A DNA stretch of 17,396 bases from Bacilli bacterium (GCA_028684735.1 JAQUFI010000025.1:1-17396), one strand, 5' to 3'; counted from the first letter of the stretch, positions 1 through 7,610 are shown. Program-made: numbers and translations. Notes: a model not told the origin generated them from the letters alone.

Positions 1-387
1 ATATTGTTCTTCTAAGCGATCAGCAACTAATCGTTCTTGATCAGGAGCATACCCCATCATCCAAGACTGATCATATTTGGTTAAAAAGTCTTCGATTGCT
101 GTAAGAGCTTCACCTTTTTCACCATCATTAGGTAAGAAAATAGCATACATACTTGCATTTGTCGTTGAGGCAGCAATATTAACTTTGTATTCTTTAATAT
201 TACTGCTATCAAACCCATATTTATCTTCAAGATATGAGATATCAACTTGCTCACCTTGGAACATAAGATGTTCTTCATATTTAAGTTGGTCAACCCTTGA
301 TGCAACTTTTTTTAAATCTAATTCAACATTATTACCACAACCACTTAATAGTATAATTGTTATCATCATTAATAATATTTTTTTCAT
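1..387 (-). CDS. Putative DUF4358-type lipoprotein, C-terminus beyond the window
   Basis: The frame stays open from the ATG at 387 to the left edge (129 codons), so the 3' end is missing. The N-terminus is a lipoprotein signal: MKK, a hydrophobic run, then lipobox LSGC with the acceptor Cys at about residue 17. It should be lipid-anchored on the outer face of the membrane. The mature part (ISYLEDKYGFDSSNIKEY, then MYAIFLPNDGEKGEAL, then SWMMGYAPDQERLVADR) resembles DUF4358 proteins of Bacillota, whose function is unknown; I assign this by pattern memory. AAGGAG at 391-396 overlaps the murC stop and lies 3 bases before the ATG, so it is probably co-transcribed and translationally coupled with murC. 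Confidence is high that it is a lipoprotein and moderate on the family. Confidence 0.8.
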   Translation of the reverse strand, partial: MKKILLMMITIILLSGCGNNVELDLKKVASRVDQLKYEEHLMFQGEQVDISYLEDKYGFDSSNIKEYKVNIAASTTNASMYAIFLPNDGEKGEALTAIEDFLTKYDQSWMMGYAPDQERLVADRLEEQY

Positions 388-396
388 ATTAACTCC

Positions 397-1713
397 TTAT
401 TGTTGATTGTTATTAAAATATTCTTCAACATCAGCTTTTATTTGATATATTTCTTTAGGACTCATAAAGATAATAACAGCATCTTTATATTTAAATAATT
501 TTGATGAACTATCATTATCAATGGCTTCTCCATTAGTCAAATCTTTTAAGATTAAATCTTTAGTTACATCAGGAAAATCTTCTTGTTTTTCACGAGCCGG
601 GAAAATATCTAAAAGATATGTTTTATCAGCTAAATTTAAAGTTTCTGCTAAATCATCAGCAAATTGTTTAGTTCGACTAAAAGTATGTGGTTGAAAAACC
701 GCAATAATATTTTTATCAGGATATTTTTGTTTAGCAGCTTTAATTGTTACCTTAACTTCTGATGGATGATGAGCATAGTCATCAACAATCACATTATTAC
801 CATATATTTTTTCATTAAAACGACGATTAGCACCTTTAAATGTTTTCATATATTTTTGGACATCCTTAGCATTTAATCTCTCATAATAACAGACACTAAT
901 GACCGCTAAAGAATTTAAAAGCATATGTTTACCATAAAAAGGCAAATCAAAGTATCCATAGTAATTATCTTCTACAAAAACATCAAAATTTATACCTTCA
1001 CTTGTATATTCGACATTTTTAGCAATAATATCATTGTCATCTCCTAAACCATAAAAGAAAATAGGAGTATTGATTTCTAAAGAATGAGTATACGGATCAT
1101 CTCCACAAGCAATTACCATTTTCGTTGCATTATTAGCATATTCTTGATAAGCATCAACAACATCAGCAATATCTTTATAGTAATCGACATGATCTAAATC
1201 GATATTCGTAATAATACCATATTCTGGTTCATAAACTAAGAAATTGCGATGATACTCACAAGCTTCTAAAATAAATTTTTTGTTTTCTTTACTAGCAGAA
1301 CCAGTACCATCACCAATTAAATAATTACACCCAATTAGGTTATTTAAAGTATGAGCCATCAGTGAACTAGTTGTCGTTTTACCATGACATCCAGCTACCG
1401 TAATACTATCAAACATATTAGCTAATTTACCTAACATTTGATTATATTCATATATTTTTAGGTTTAGTTCAACAGCCTTTTTAAGTTGCGGGTGATCCAT
1501 CTTAATTGCGGTGCTTCGAACAACAATTGTATCTGAATCAATCTCATCATTATCTTCAGTATATATTTTTATCCCTCGTTCAATTAATTTATCTTCTGTA
1601 AATTGATGGCTTACTTCATCATCATAACCGACAACCTTATAGCCTAAATCATTTAAAATAAGAGCTAAAGCACTTAATCCTGCTCCTTTTATGCCAATCA
1701 AATAATATTTCAT
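397..1713 (-). CDS. murC: UDP-N-acetylmuramate--L-alanine ligase MurC
   Basis: This cytoplasmic ATP-dependent ligase adds L-alanine to UDP-MurNAc, the first step of the peptidoglycan stem peptide. At 438 residues it is close to the usual family length and looks complete. Mur-ligase motifs are in order: N-terminal nucleotide-sugar fold GIKGAGLSALA (7-17), ATP P-loop GCHGKTTT (108-115, with Cys where Thr is common), EACEY (150-154), NIDLDH (170-175), HMLLNSLA (263-270), NRRF (296-299), DDYAHHPSEV (311-320) and QPHTFSRT (341-348). An RBS of the form AGAAGG precedes the ATG by about 6 bases. It sits 32 bases downstream of the tadC-like gene on the same strand and just upstream of the lipoprotein gene. 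It shows that the host makes a cell wall, ruling out a wall-less mollicute. Confidence 0.97.
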   Translation of the reverse strand: MKYYLIGIKGAGLSALALILNDLGYKVVGYDDEVSHQFTEDKLIERGIKIYTEDNDEIDSDTIVVRSTAIKMDHPQLKKAVELNLKIYEYNQMLGKLANMFDSITVAGCHGKTTTSSLMAHTLNNLIGCNYLIGDGTGSASKENKKFILEACEYHRNFLVYEPEYGIITNIDLDHVDYYKDIADVVDAYQEYANNATKMVIACGDDPYTHSLEINTPIFFYGLGDDNDIIAKNVEYTSEGINFDVFVEDNYYGYFDLPFYGKHMLLNSLAVISVCYYERLNAKDVQKYMKTFKGANRRFNEKIYGNNVIVDDYAHHPSEVKVTIKAAKQKYPDKNIIAVFQPHTFSRTKQFADDLAETLNLADKTYLLDIFPAREKQEDFPDVTKDLILKDLTNGEAIDNDSSSKLFKYKDAVIIFMSPKEIYQIKADVEEYFNNNQQ

Positions 1714-1736
1714 ATATAACCTTCTTTCTATACTAT

Positions 1737-1742
1737 ATTATA
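1737..1742 (-). promoter_or_regulatory. Possible -10 box for murC
   Basis: A perfect TATAAT on the minus strand lies between the tadC stop and murC, placing a transcript start about 10 bases upstream of the murC RBS. No convincing -35 hexamer sits at the right distance, so this may be chance in AT-rich DNA. If real, it gives murC transcription independent of the pilus genes. Confidence 0.35.
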
Positions 1743-1745
1743 TCA

Positions 1746-2450
1746 TTAACCTAACCAATTGATTAAGAAAGGTCCTAAAATTAATGTTAAAATTAAAGGA
1801 ATAATAAAAATAACAGAAATAATACTAATTTTATTTGGTATTTTATTTATTTGTCCTTTGATTTCAAGAATTTGTTTTTCACTTAAAAATTCGATTTGAT
1901 TTTCCATCGTATCTAAAATACTATTTCCAAACATATTAGTTTGTGAGATATTTAAGATAATATTGTTAATTGTTTCTGATGGAATTCTTCTTTTCATTGC
2001 ATCTAAAGCTTCATTTAATGATTTACCAAACTTGATTTCAAATAATGTCTTTTTAAATTCTTCTGATAATTCATTATGGACATTTAAGACAGTTGTTTCT
2101 AAAGAGGTTTCTAAATTACACCCACCTTCTAAAGTAAGTGCTAAGATTTCAAAAAAATACAAAGCTTCATTATCTAATTTTCGAGTCCTTTTTTTAAGAG
2201 GTAAATCAATTAAATAATAATTGAATAAATAGTAATAAATAACTGTTATAATTGGTGCGATAACATAACTAAATTCAGTTGTATATAATAATAAAATAAA
2301 TACCATTAGTGTTGTAATCAAACGATAATTCATAAAATTATCAGTTGTTAGTTTAGTATCCCCTAACATCGTAATTTTAGCATTTATTTTATCAAATTCT
2401 TTCTTACGATAGATTCTTCTAATAACACTCGTTTCTGATTTCATTGTCAT
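1746..2450 (-). CDS. tadC: TadC-like inner-membrane pilus assembly protein (T2SSF)
   Basis: This is a 234-residue type II secretion F-domain protein, expected to form the inner-membrane platform of the Tad/Flp pilus with TadB. There are two hydrophobic segments near 44-82, a cytoplasmic T2SSF region at about 95-200 containing TLEGGCNLETSLE and the related FGKSLNEALDAM stretch (141-152), and a strong C-terminal membrane segment at about 207-231. Family members are often somewhat longer (about 280-320 residues), so this is compact. The ATG at 2450 lies 4 bases past the TGA of the tadB-like gene, with AAGGA upstream. An alternative ATG two codons in, at 2444, is less well spaced. Assignment to TadC rather than TadB rests on gene order. 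Confidence 0.85.
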   Translation of the reverse strand: MTMKSETSVIRRIYRKKEFDKINAKITMLGDTKLTTDNFMNYRLITTLMVFILLLYTTEFSYVIAPIITVIYYYLFNYYLIDLPLKKRTRKLDNEALYFFEILALTLEGGCNLETSLETTVLNVHNELSEEFKKTLFEIKFGKSLNEALDAMKRRIPSETINNIILNISQTNMFGNSILDTMENQIEFLSEKQILEIKGQINKIPNKISIISVIFIIPLILTLILGPFLINWLG

Positions 2451-2454
2451 CTTA

Positions 2455-3966
2455 TCACATCCTTACTTTCATTATCTTTTGAATCACGATAATGTAGATA
2501 ATATAATAAACTAGCATCCCTACCAATAATACTAAACCAATCGTTGTTGTAAAGAATGGTAAGAAATAAAAAGGATTGATAACTCCTACAAAGATTACAA
2601 ATAGAATTGGTACTAAGAATAAAACATAAACCAATAATTTTGATGATCCTGTTAAAGAAGCTAGTTCTAATTTTAATTGTTTACGATTAAAGAGTGATTT
2701 TTCAATCGAAAAAAAGATATTGACAATGTTACCACCTGTTTTATTTAAAATTGATAATGATGCTGTTAAATAAGATACTTCTTCAACTTGGATTCGTTCC
2801 GCAAAACGATTAAACACTACTTCTAATTCTAACCCTAGTGATAACTCTAAGGACATCTTTTTAAATTCATCAGCGATAGCTCCATCTAATTCAACTGATA
2901 CCAAGTCAATGGCTTGAATAATACTACGGCCTGATTTAAAAGCATTATTCATAACAATAATTGCTTGTAATAAATCATTTTCAATCTTATTTTGATAAAG
3001 ACGATATTTAATCCAATATAATAAATCGGGTAAAAAGAAGCCAATTAATAGTGGTAAAAAGATTTCATATACATATAAGACTTGAAATTGAATTGCTTTA
3101 GAGAATATAGCAATCAATAAAAAAATAAATGAAGTTATAAACTTACTAGCAATAAAATCATAACCTGTTTTATGACCACTATCGATTATAGAAACATATT
3201 TATTATATCGCTTACTATATTTAGTTATAAATGCTGATTTTTTTAAGATATTACTTAATTTATAGATCATTTTATAATAATAATTAGTTAAACCGTCAAA
3301 CAAAGAAATACTATTATCTTTTAAAGTTAAAACACTAAATGGACTAATTCTTCTTTCTAACTTTAAGGTTCGGCGATATTTCAGTAGAAACACGACAACC
3401 CCAATTAAAGCAACAATAATCAACATCTGAATATATATTAGAGTTGAAGAATAATTATCAACAATGTGTAAATCAACTGTTTTAGTTGTCATATTTCCTG
3501 CTTCATCACTAACGGTATAGATTAATTTTTTTACTCCTGTTTCATATGGTTTTAACTGCTTATAATTAGATGTTACTTTATTATTTATATTGCCATCAAC
3601 ATTATCAGTTACCACTATATTATCATATAAATCAAACGATGACCCTAATTTTATTTCCAATTTATCTTGTTTAACTTCAATTACTGGTGGGGTCTTATCT
3701 AGATGATATGTTTTACTTTTATAGATTTCTTGTCTACCATAAATATCATGCGTTACAATCTCAAGATGATATAACCCTGTTTCATCTAAGACAATGGTAC
3801 TTTTTTGATTACTTGTAATATTCTTCTCATTAATTATATTATTATCTTTATAAAGACGATATCGATAGTTAGATATGGAAGAATTAGGAGTATAGACTAC
3901 AAAAATATCTTGATTAGTAAGATTTTCACCATTTATATTTAAACCAGGAATATTATTATCTTCCAT
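2455..3966 (-). CDS. tadB: TadB-like pilus assembly protein with N-terminal Ig-like domains
   Basis: It is 503 residues from the ATG at 3966, chosen because GAGGTG lies 6 bases upstream; a longer frame from 4011 would overlap cpaF and has no RBS. Residues 1-90 look like a first beta-rich Ig-like unit ending in DKTPP. Residues 91-168 form a clearer bacterial Ig/DUF5011-like unit (DNVDGNI, YTVSDEAGN). A membrane segment follows (about 175-196) and then KYRRTLKLERR, whose positive charge puts the N-terminus outside. Residues 205-500 are a TadB-type core with T2SSF at about 329-430 (ELSLGLELEVVFNRFA) and hydrophobic segments near 275-315 and 444-495. There is no cleavable signal peptide, so the Ig part would be exported by the first membrane segment. 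TadB proteins are usually about 280-330 residues. The fusion is in one frame with no break. Confidence 0.85.
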   Translation of the reverse strand: MEDNNIPGLNINGENLTNQDIFVVYTPNSSISNYRYRLYKDNNIINEKNITSNQKSTIVLDETGLYHLEIVTHDIYGRQEIYKSKTYHLDKTPPVIEVKQDKLEIKLGSSFDLYDNIVVTDNVDGNINNKVTSNYKQLKPYETGVKKLIYTVSDEAGNMTTKTVDLHIVDNYSSTLIYIQMLIIVALIGVVVFLLKYRRTLKLERRISPFSVLTLKDNSISLFDGLTNYYYKMIYKLSNILKKSAFITKYSKRYNKYVSIIDSGHKTGYDFIASKFITSFIFLLIAIFSKAIQFQVLYVYEIFLPLLIGFFLPDLLYWIKYRLYQNKIENDLLQAIIVMNNAFKSGRSIIQAIDLVSVELDGAIADEFKKMSLELSLGLELEVVFNRFAERIQVEEVSYLTASLSILNKTGGNIVNIFFSIEKSLFNRKQLKLELASLTGSSKLLVYVLFLVPILFVIFVGVINPFYFLPFFTTTIGLVLLVGMLVYYIIYIIVIQKIMKVRM

Positions 3967-3976
3967 CTTTTCACCT

Positions 3977-5302
3977 CTATTCAAAAATATCTTCGATTTC
4001 AATTGCTCCATGAACTTTTATTCGATTATAAACACTAGGAATTGTTTTATTGACAATAAATTCACCTGCTACATTCCCATTTTCTAAAATACCAGTTTGT
4101 TTAAATTCAAATATTTGTCTTATTTCAATATTATTATCTTTTAAACCAATTACTTCACTGATATCAGTAATCTTTCTCCTGCCATCCGCTAATCTTTCAA
4201 CTTGAATAACAATATCAATCGCATTTTCAATATATTCACGGATAGCTTTAATCGGGATTTCAATTCCAGCCATTAGAATCATTGTTTCTAAACGATTTAA
4301 ACCATCAGCTGGTGAATTAGCATGCATTGTCGTTAAACTACCAGTATGACCAGTATTCATTGCTTGAAGCATATCAAAAGCTTCTTTCCCACGAACTTCA
4401 CCAACAATAATACGATCAGGTCGCATACGAAGGGAGTTTATAACTAAATCACGAATCGTTATTTCCCCTTCTCCCTCATAATTAACTAATCTTGTTTCTA
4501 GAGAAATGACATGTTCTTGTTTTAATCTTAATTCAGCAGCATCTTCAATTGTAATAATTCGTTCATCATTACCAATAAAAGATGACAACACATTTAATAA
4601 GGTTGTTTTACCACTACCGGTACCACCAACAATAACAATATTAAGTTTAGCATGAATACAAACTTCTAAGAACCTTGCCATATCCGAAGTTAAAGCTCCA
4701 GACCTTAAGAAATCATCGATATTAGCTAACTCTTCCTTAAACTTACGAATCGTTAAAATAGGTCCTTTAAGTGATAATGGTTTGATAATAGCATTTAATC
4801 TGGAACCATCATTAAGACGAGCATCAACCATTGGATTAGCTGTATCAATTGTTCTTCCAAAAGGTTGAATCATTCTTTGAATCGTTCTAATGATATGACC
4901 ATCATTAATAAAAGAAACACTATTATCTTTAATCACTTTACCATCTAATTCAATATAGATTTCATTTGGTCCATTAACCATTATCTCCGTTATATTAGGA
5001 TCATCTAATAATTCGGTTATTGGACCATAGCCATTGATCTCATTATCAATTAAATTATAAACATAACTTCGCTCAACATCCGATAAACTATAACCCTCTA
5101 AAGTCTTATCAATTTCTTCTTGAACAAATTCAGTTATTGATTCTTTAACATTTAAATTATTATCAATCAAATTTTGAATAATTTTAGTTCTTAATTCTTC
5201 TAATAATTCCTTATTAGGAAAAGCATCATAATCAATTACTTCAACAACTTTAGGTTTCTCTACCTTAAGGTTAAATTCCTCAACAAATTTTTTATTAGCC
5301 AT
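3977..5302 (-). CDS. cpaF: Secretion ATPase CpaF/TadA
   Basis: This hexameric cytoplasmic ATPase of the type II/IV secretion superfamily powers Flp pilus assembly (441 residues). Its N-terminal domain contains GYGPITELLDDPNITEIMVN (91-110). The catalytic domain has Walker A GGTGSGKTT (226-234), an Asp box around TIEDAAELRL (251-260), Walker B with the family motif RIIVGEVRG (297-305) and the His box GHTGSLTTMHAN (318-329). All key residues are present. The TAG stop is 10 bases before the tadB-like ATG, and the ATG at 5302 follows the tadZ-like stop by 8 bases with AGGTGA upstream, so the genes form one tight operon. The choice of CpaF over other secretion ATPases follows from the length, the RGKEAFDMLQAMNTGHTGS stretch and the Tad gene context. 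Confidence 0.95.
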   Translation of the reverse strand: MANKKFVEEFNLKVEKPKVVEVIDYDAFPNKELLEELRTKIIQNLIDNNLNVKESITEFVQEEIDKTLEGYSLSDVERSYVYNLIDNEINGYGPITELLDDPNITEIMVNGPNEIYIELDGKVIKDNSVSFINDGHIIRTIQRMIQPFGRTIDTANPMVDARLNDGSRLNAIIKPLSLKGPILTIRKFKEELANIDDFLRSGALTSDMARFLEVCIHAKLNIVIVGGTGSGKTTLLNVLSSFIGNDERIITIEDAAELRLKQEHVISLETRLVNYEGEGEITIRDLVINSLRMRPDRIIVGEVRGKEAFDMLQAMNTGHTGSLTTMHANSPADGLNRLETMILMAGIEIPIKAIREYIENAIDIVIQVERLADGRRKITDISEVIGLKDNNIEIRQIFEFKQTGILENGNVAGEFIVNKTIPSVYNRIKVHGAIEIEDIFE

Positions 5303-5310
5303 TTTATCAC

Positions 5311-6075
5311 CTAATCCTTTTTATCTTTCAAAAGGTTATTTGCCAGCATTTCTAAATTTTTAATACCTTTTTTACGAGAATTACGAATCTTTGTATTTAA
5401 AGTTAATATTTCACCATCTAAGACATACTTATCTATATTTTTGATATAAAAATGATTAGGAACAGTATAATCAATATTATCTTTAATAATATTTTTAATA
5501 TCTATATTACTAAAATAATTTCGTTGAATATCCTTAGCTTCATTTAAAATAATTTTATAGTTCTTATTTTTCATATTTTTATAAATAGCTACCATTGATT
5601 TCATATTTTTCAAATCAATTGGATCATTAGTAATAACATACAATATCTCATCACACTGATCAAAAGTCACTAAATTAATTTCTGATAAGAAATGATTAGT
5701 ATCAATTAACATAATATCATATTTCATACTGGCTTTTGATAAGATGATGTGCAGAAACTTACTATCAATATGGTTAGCATTTCTTAAATCTTTAGGTGCA
5801 GGCAAAACATCAATAAAATCATTATATTTCGTAACATATTTTTCGATAAAATCAAATTTATTGTTTTGCAAGTCATCTGCTAATGTATATAAATCATGTT
5901 TATATTTTAAATTTAAAGATGCTGCAATCGCACTCCCATATAAATCTAAATCAACAATCAAAACTTTCTTTTTTTGTAACGAAAAAATGCCAGCCAAGTT
6001 CAAAACCATGGTTGTTTTTCCGGTACCACCTTTAACTGAAGTGACTGCAAATATTTTAGCTTTATTAATTGCCAT
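5311..6075 (-). CDS. tadZ: TadZ/CpaE-like ParA/MinD-family ATPase
   Basis: This 254-residue cytoplasmic P-loop ATPase has the deviant Walker A KGGTGKTT (15-22) and VLIVDLDLYGS (39-49), typical of the ParA/MinD/SIMIBI group. In Tad systems the CpaE/TadZ member positions the pilus machine at a site on the membrane. Many CpaE/TadZ proteins carry an N-terminal receiver-like domain. It is absent here, where the ATPase starts almost at residue 1. GGGAGG lies 6 bases upstream of the ATG. The role follows from its place directly before cpaF with an 8-base gap; by sequence alone it would be called a MinD/ParA-family protein. Confidence 0.85.
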   Translation of the reverse strand: MAINKAKIFAVTSVKGGTGKTTMVLNLAGIFSLQKKKVLIVDLDLYGSAIAASLNLKYKHDLYTLADDLQNNKFDFIEKYVTKYNDFIDVLPAPKDLRNANHIDSKFLHIILSKASMKYDIMLIDTNHFLSEINLVTFDQCDEILYVITNDPIDLKNMKSMVAIYKNMKNKNYKIILNEAKDIQRNYFSNIDIKNIIKDNIDYTVPNHFYIKNIDKYVLDGEILTLNTKIRNSRKKGIKNLEMLANNLLKDKKD

Positions 6076-6085
6076 AATAACCTCC

Positions 6086-6475
6086 CTAATCCTTCCTAAT
6101 AATTAATTTATCACTACTGATATAACCCATGTAACTAGATACAATATCATAACTCTTTCGATTAAAAACAATGGAAAACACAACATCTTTTTTCTTATTT
6201 AAACTAATTCTTACAACTTCATTTTCAATCTCTATAATCAAATTATCGATATCATCAATATTTGAAGTAATAATCTCTCTTAAATCATTTTTTAACATTT
6301 CATTATCAGTACTCAAATGACTAACACCATACTTTATTGTATCTTTAACAACGTTATCAATCTGTCTTTTTTCCATAAAAATTAATCCCAAATCAATAAA
6401 AATAGTTGCTAACATAAATAGGATTGGTATTAATAAGATAAAAACAACTAAGACTTGTCCTTTATTTTTATTCAT
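6086..6475 (-). CDS. TadG/TadE-like pseudopilin
   Basis: This is a 129-residue single-span protein with a short Lys-rich N-terminus, a prepilin-like G-Q junction (NKNKGQVLVVFIL) and a membrane helix at about residues 8-30, then an outside domain of about 100 residues. The residue at +5 after the predicted cleavage point is Val, not the Glu of true type IVb pilins; TadG-type proteins also lack this Glu, so it is closer to a TadG N-terminal module. It has no von Willebrand domain, so it is much shorter than classic TadG. Its ATG overlaps the end of the upstream tadE-like gene by 8 bases, with only a weak RBS, suggesting translational coupling. It should be a minor pilus or assembly component in the membrane. 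Confidence 0.75.
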   Translation of the reverse strand: MNKNKGQVLVVFILLIPILFMLATIFIDLGLIFMEKRQIDNVVKDTIKYGVSHLSTDNEMLKNDLREIITSNIDDIDNLIIEIENEVVRISLNKKKDVVFSIVFNRKSYDIVSSYMGYISSDKLIIRKD

Positions 6476-6803
6476 TATAGATCACTCGCTTAACCTCAAC
6501 CGTATAAGGATCATCAAAAATCAAACTAGCTCCTGGTGTTATAATATCAACATTTTTATATAAGATAACGGTTGTTTTATCTCCTACTACTTGGTAATCA
6601 ACACGAATCTCCTCTGATTGAGCATAAATATTAATTTCTGTTGTTTTAGCTTGTCGATACAGATCAACAATATAATCTAAATCATTTTCTAGATGATATT
6701 TACGATAAATAACATTCGCAAAATCTAACATACTTAATAAGAACATGACAAAAATAGGTAATATCAATATGAATTCAACTAATGCTTGACCTTTTTTATT
6801 CAT
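6468..6803 (-). CDS. tadE: TadE-like pseudopilin
   Basis: This is a 111-residue TadE-like minor pilin. The N-terminus MNKKGQALVEF matches the type IVb prepilin signal, with predicted cleavage after Gly5 and Glu at +5. A hydrophobic helix (about residues 7-29) and an outside domain of about 80 residues follow. I chose the ATG at 6803 because GAGG lies 11 bases upstream; a GTG three codons earlier (6812) nearly touches that RBS. The leader DNA at 6773-6794 is identical to 7052-7073 in the flp gene, so the two leaders are close paralogues or under strong selection. It would be processed by a prepilin peptidase not encoded in this window. Confidence 0.82.
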   Translation of the reverse strand: MNKKGQALVEFILILPIFVMFLLSMLDFANVIYRKYHLENDLDYIVDLYRQAKTTEINIYAQSEEIRVDYQVVGDKTTVILYKNVDIITPGASLIFDDPYTVEVKRVIYNE

Positions 6804-6830
6804 CTTTGTCACATCCTCGTACTATATAAA

Positions 6831-6836
6831 ATTATA
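6831..6836 (-). promoter_or_regulatory. Possible -10 box for the tadE to tadC genes
   Basis: A perfect TATAAT on the minus strand lies 28 bases upstream of the tadE-like ATG and downstream of the terminator-like hairpin after the pilin gene. The -35 region (TTTTAA at about 17 bases) is weak. It would let the assembly genes be transcribed separately from the pilin gene. Confidence 0.4.
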
Positions 6837-6868
6837 TCATATTTTTAAACTTATTAAAATATAAAAGA

Positions 6869-6892
6869 CAAAAAAAAAGATATTACTATCTT
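6869..6892 (-). terminator. Terminator-like hairpin at the end of the flp pilin gene
   Basis: On the minus strand AAGATA, a 4-base loop and TATCTT (6877-6892) form a perfect 6-bp stem followed directly by a run of eight T. The stem overlaps the pilin stop codon. It is short and has few G-C pairs, so it may be a partial terminator that lets the abundant pilin message end here while some transcription continues into the assembly genes. Confidence 0.55.
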
Positions 6893-7082
6893 ATTTATCA
6901 ATACACTTACCTTCACCAGGGTTAACGCCTTCTACATAAACCTTATCTAATATGTTACATGAAGATTTTGTCATAGAATCTTGTAAATAACCGCCTAATA
7001 ACTTAACAATACTAACAACAACAATACTAATTACCGCAATAATTAATAAATATTCAACTAATGCTTGACCTTTATTATTCAT
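6891..7082 (-). CDS. flp: Flp-type (type IVb) major pilin
   Basis: This is a 63-residue prepilin. MNNKGQALVEYLL has the Flp signal: a short basic leader, predicted cleavage after Gly5, and Glu at +5 followed by an aromatic residue. A hydrophobic helix spans about residues 11-31, and a short hydrophilic tail contains Cys42 and Cys60. The start is the ATG at 7082: the in-frame ATG at 7097 is part of the GGAGG that serves this start. It is the first gene of the pilus operon and is followed by a hairpin, consistent with a highly expressed structural subunit. The two cysteines could form a disulfide once outside; that is inference. Confidence 0.9.
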   Translation of the reverse strand: MNNKGQALVEYLLIIAVISIVVVSIVKLLGGYLQDSMTKSSCNILDKVYVEGVNPGEGKCIDK

Positions 7083-7108
7083 AAACACAACCTCCATATT
7101 ATATATCT

Positions 7109-7137
7109 AGTTTAACCTTTTTTTTATAATTTGTCAA
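7109..7137 (-). promoter_or_regulatory. Promoter of the flp/tad operon
   Basis: On the minus strand a perfect -35 TTGACA (7132-7137) is separated by 17 bases from TAAACT (7109-7114, 4 of 6 to consensus). The start site would lie about 20 bases from the pilin GGAGG box. It overlaps the -35 of the divergent DUF192 promoter. Confidence 0.6.
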
Positions 7138-7159
7138 ACATTATTGAATATGATATATT
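7131..7159 (+). promoter_or_regulatory. Promoter of the DUF192 gene
   Basis: TTGTCA (7131-7136), a 17-base spacer and TATATT (7154-7159), with a TGA extended -10 just before it, lead to the GGTGG and ATG of the DUF192 gene. The -35 hexamer occupies nearly the same bases as the -35 of the opposite pilin promoter. Confidence 0.6.
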
Positions 7160-7174
7160 ATTATTGGTGGTTAT

Positions 7175-7504
7175 ATGATTTTGAATCTTAATGACAAGAT
7201 ATATGAAATTAAAGAATATACAACTTTTATAGAACGTTTGAAAGGGTTAATGTTTGTACGTAGACCTATTGATTACGTCGTTCGTTTTAATAAGTGCAAT
7301 GCAATTCATACCTTTTTTATGTTTCAACCAATTGATATTATCATGACAGATAAAGAACATAATATTGTCTATATTCATCGAAAATTAAAACCCTTTCGAA
7401 TTATTTTACCAAAGAAAAAAGCCTATTATACTTATGAATTACCTAAAGATATTACAAAGTATTTTATGGTTAAAAATAAATTTATAATTGAAGAAAAAAA
7501 GTAA
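7175..7504 (+). CDS. DUF192 family protein
   Basis: This is a 109-residue protein and the only convincing plus-strand gene in the window. The DUF192 pattern is visible: ERLKGLMF near residues 19-26, then AIHTFFMFQPIDIIMTD (about 43-59, corresponding to the family's FWMKNT..PLDIIF-type core), NIVYIHRKLKPF and a C-terminal YTYELP. Members are small beta-rich proteins, often secreted. This one has no signal peptide or membrane segment, so it is probably cytoplasmic. The biochemical role is unknown. It is transcribed divergently from the Tad pilus operon from a shared promoter region, which suggests linked expression but does not prove a role in piliation. GGTGG precedes the ATG by 4 bases, and a strong terminator overlaps its stop codon. 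Confidence 0.85.
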   Translation: MILNLNDKIYEIKEYTTFIERLKGLMFVRRPIDYVVRFNKCNAIHTFFMFQPIDIIMTDKEHNIVYIHRKLKPFRIILPKKKAYYTYELPKDITKYFMVKNKFIIEEKK

Positions 7505-7519
7505 CGATTGTTACTTTTT
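7496..7519. terminator. Bidirectional intrinsic terminator
   Basis: AAAAAGTAAC, the loop GATT and GTTACTTTTT form a perfect 10-bp stem with T-rich sequence on both sides. In the plus direction it ends the DUF192 message, overlapping its TAA. In the minus direction it follows at once the TAA of a truncated gene end at 7518-7520 and is followed by a T run. A convergent shared terminator supports that both flanking frames were genuine genes. Confidence 0.85.
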
Positions 7520-7610
7520 ATTTTGACATTAACCCTTTAATTCGAGCTTGTGCCACTTGTAAACTCGGGACTCGATAGACCAAAGTGAAAATATGCTTTT
7601 TGACTTGGTT
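7518..7610 (-). pseudogene. 3' remnant of an unidentified gene cut by the inserted element
   Basis: An open frame of 30 codons plus TAA ends in QVAQARIKGLMSK and is bounded upstream by an in-frame stop at 7611-7613. It has no start codon or RBS of its own. The residues look like a normal protein C-terminus: alternating hydrophobics (FTLVYRV), then a basic helix. The stop codon runs straight into a strong terminator. I read this as the tail of a host gene whose body was displaced when the recombinase element inserted. I could not identify the family. Confidence 0.5.

Noticed and set aside
77..406. Plus-strand open frame of 109 codons
   Set aside because: It lies opposite the lipoprotein gene, has no RBS, and its residues are typical of a reverse-complement shadow. 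The minus-strand frame has a lipobox and RBS.
5744..6106. Plus-strand open frame of 120 codons opposite the tadZ-like gene
   Set aside because: The minus-strand protein has a complete deviant Walker A and operon spacing; the plus frame has no RBS and no recognisable motif.
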